DNA of 34,515 nt from RUG708 sp050946535. GTDB taxonomy: Bacteria > Bacillota > Clostridia > Peptostreptococcales > Anaerovoracaceae. Each line of letters opens with the position of its first letter. The stretch's first letter is position 1. The DNA lies in NCBI GenBank assembly GCA_050946535.1, contig JBMNUZ010000016.1:1-34515 (forward strand). The letters are read 5' to 3'. Positions 33,690 through 34,515 of the stretch are shown here, piece by piece. The translations under genes and the position numbers were made by a program. Under the pieces are notes generated by a model, which had not been told where the DNA came from, made no database searches, and worked only from the letters and a program-made list of their open reading frames with translations.

Positions 33690-34389
33690 CAGAGCGCGGC
33701 CGGCCGACAGCAATTATTTCAACAGAAAAAACCGGTGTCTTACTAATTTCAAATGCAGGAGAATTTACAACAGAAGGCAGACCGTGATTCTGCCGCAATG
33801 CAGGCGGTGAATAAAGACGAGTCGGCGCGCAGGATTTTATTAGTTCTTCTCTTCGTTCGTGCCGGATTGTGGCAGAAATATGAGCGTATCTGAAGACTGC
33901 GCTGCGTGCTTAGCTTATGCCTTCTTATAAATGTCTTGCATTTTGCATAAGTAAATGCTATTGTATGCTAACCGGAAGATTTTTTTTGTATGCCGAAAGC
34001 AGACTGTATGCGATCGTATAAGCTGCGCTGCTTTGCAGCCTGAAAAAAATATGAGGCCAGAAACAATGCGCCGTTTTCCGGCCTGAAAACCATACGAGGC
34101 CAGATAAGCAGTGCCGCTATGCAGGCGCAGGTCGTTATACGGTCTGACGAGAGCCGCGCCGCTGTGATGTATCGGTTCCATGCGGCGGGAGAATGCAGCG
34201 GGAAAACCTGCCGGGAACAGGGAAATCCTGTAATCAATCAACATACATTTATACATGTTTACATAGATTTTATCGATTTATCGCGGTAATGTAGTATAAT
34301 AACGTATAAAACAGCGAATAATTTGCAAATAATTTCGAAAAATTGGGAAAATACAGAAATTATCACTAAAAATACTATCATATTTTGCC
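33690..34389. other. Gene-free stretch between clpB and the insertion sequence
   Basis: No convincing coding frame, tRNA or known RNA was seen. Besides the repeats listed, it holds an isolated TATAAT at 34295-34300 with only a weak -35 region, pointing toward the insertion sequence. Base composition shifts to AT-rich from about 34220. Confidence 0.5.
34039..34125. repeat. Imperfect 43-nt tandem duplication
   Basis: Segments 34039-34081 and 34082-34125 both start CCTGAAAA and share GAGGCCAGA at the same offset and GCCG further on. The period is 43 nt. Confidence 0.55.
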
Positions 34390-34515
34390 ACAAATTGCAA
34401 TTCCAACTTGAACACTAACCTTAAATCAAACAACCTGAACCTTGGCAATTGAATATACCTGATCGAGGAATTCTTCGAAGAGTTCTTCCGGGGTGTGGTA
34501 GCCCAGCTGTTTTCT
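34390..34515 (-). mobile_element. End of an IS30-like insertion sequence, continuing beyond the window
   Basis: The minus-strand transposase tail is followed, just past its stop, by a segment (about 34391-34416) resembling the terminal region of clostridial IS30-type elements (on the minus strand GTGTTCAAGTTGGAATTGC). The other end and target duplication lie outside the window, so the exact boundary is uncertain. Confidence 0.55.
34426..34515 (-). CDS. IS30-family transposase, C-terminal fragment
   Basis: Only the last 29 codons are in the window; the gene runs off its right end. The visible residues begin RKQLGYHTPEELFEEF, matching the RK.LGY.TP.E..F ending of IS30-type transposases, and close with the stop at 34426-34428. 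The catalytic DDE residues would lie upstream, outside the window. Whether the element is intact cannot be judged. Confidence 0.7.
   Translation of the reverse strand, partial: RKQLGYHTPEELFEEFLDQVYSIAKVQVV

Noticed and set aside
33915..34256. Overlapping minus-strand frames of 113 and 89 codons
   Set aside because: They arise from the 43-nt duplication read in two frames, giving repeated hydrophobic stretches without a family match or start signal.

Overview
The window reads as a low-to-mid GC Gram-positive anaerobe of the class Clostridia. The signs are strong AGGAGG-type ribosome sites, consensus sigma-A promoters, frequent AGA arginine codons, a pstSCAB-phoU-phoBR locus in one block, and a paired GlgC/GlgD. 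The family cannot be fixed from the sequence alone. No tRNA, rRNA or CRISPR array was seen.

Layout. (1) 131-7075 (+): complete phosphate uptake and sensing locus pstS, pstC, pstA, pstB, phoU, a PhoB/PhoP-type regulator and PhoR. A hairpin terminator follows pstS and another closes the locus. (2) 7076-7939: about 860 nt without a convincing gene, holding degenerate repeats and then the promoter and leader of a CoA-transferase gene. (3) 7940-16779 (+): the least familiar part. It has a family I CoA-transferase, a separately promoted three-gene block (VAO-type flavoprotein, CCG-domain iron-sulfur protein, second VAO-type flavoprotein) with a roughly 250-nt structured leader and a strong terminator, then an FCD-type GntR regulator and an M50 site-2-type protease. 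The three-gene block resembles glycolate oxidase GlcD/GlcE/GlcF in parts list but not in detail, and its substrate is unknown. (4) 17037-30701: glycogen metabolism. glgP and glgA run on the minus strand, divergent from glgB-glgC-glgD-GH13 amylase on the plus strand; malQ (minus) converges on that block, and pgi (plus) follows. Together these make ADP-glucose, polymerise and branch glycogen, degrade it to glucose-1-phosphate and maltodextrins, and link to glycolysis at glucose-6-phosphate. (5) 30918-33512 (+): clpB with a structured leader and a strong terminator. (6) 33602-34425: about 820 nt of degenerate tandem repeats without a gene, ending at the edge of an IS30-like insertion sequence whose transposase C-terminus runs off the window.

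The best candidate for an undescribed system is the flavoprotein/iron-sulfur/flavoprotein block with its leader, together with the neighbouring CoA-transferase and GntR regulator. A plausible role is oxidation of a hydroxy acid or aromatic alcohol-type substrate and CoA activation of an acid, but that role is inference from families and context. Start codons below were chosen from ribosome-site spacing; several genes begin later than their longest open frame.
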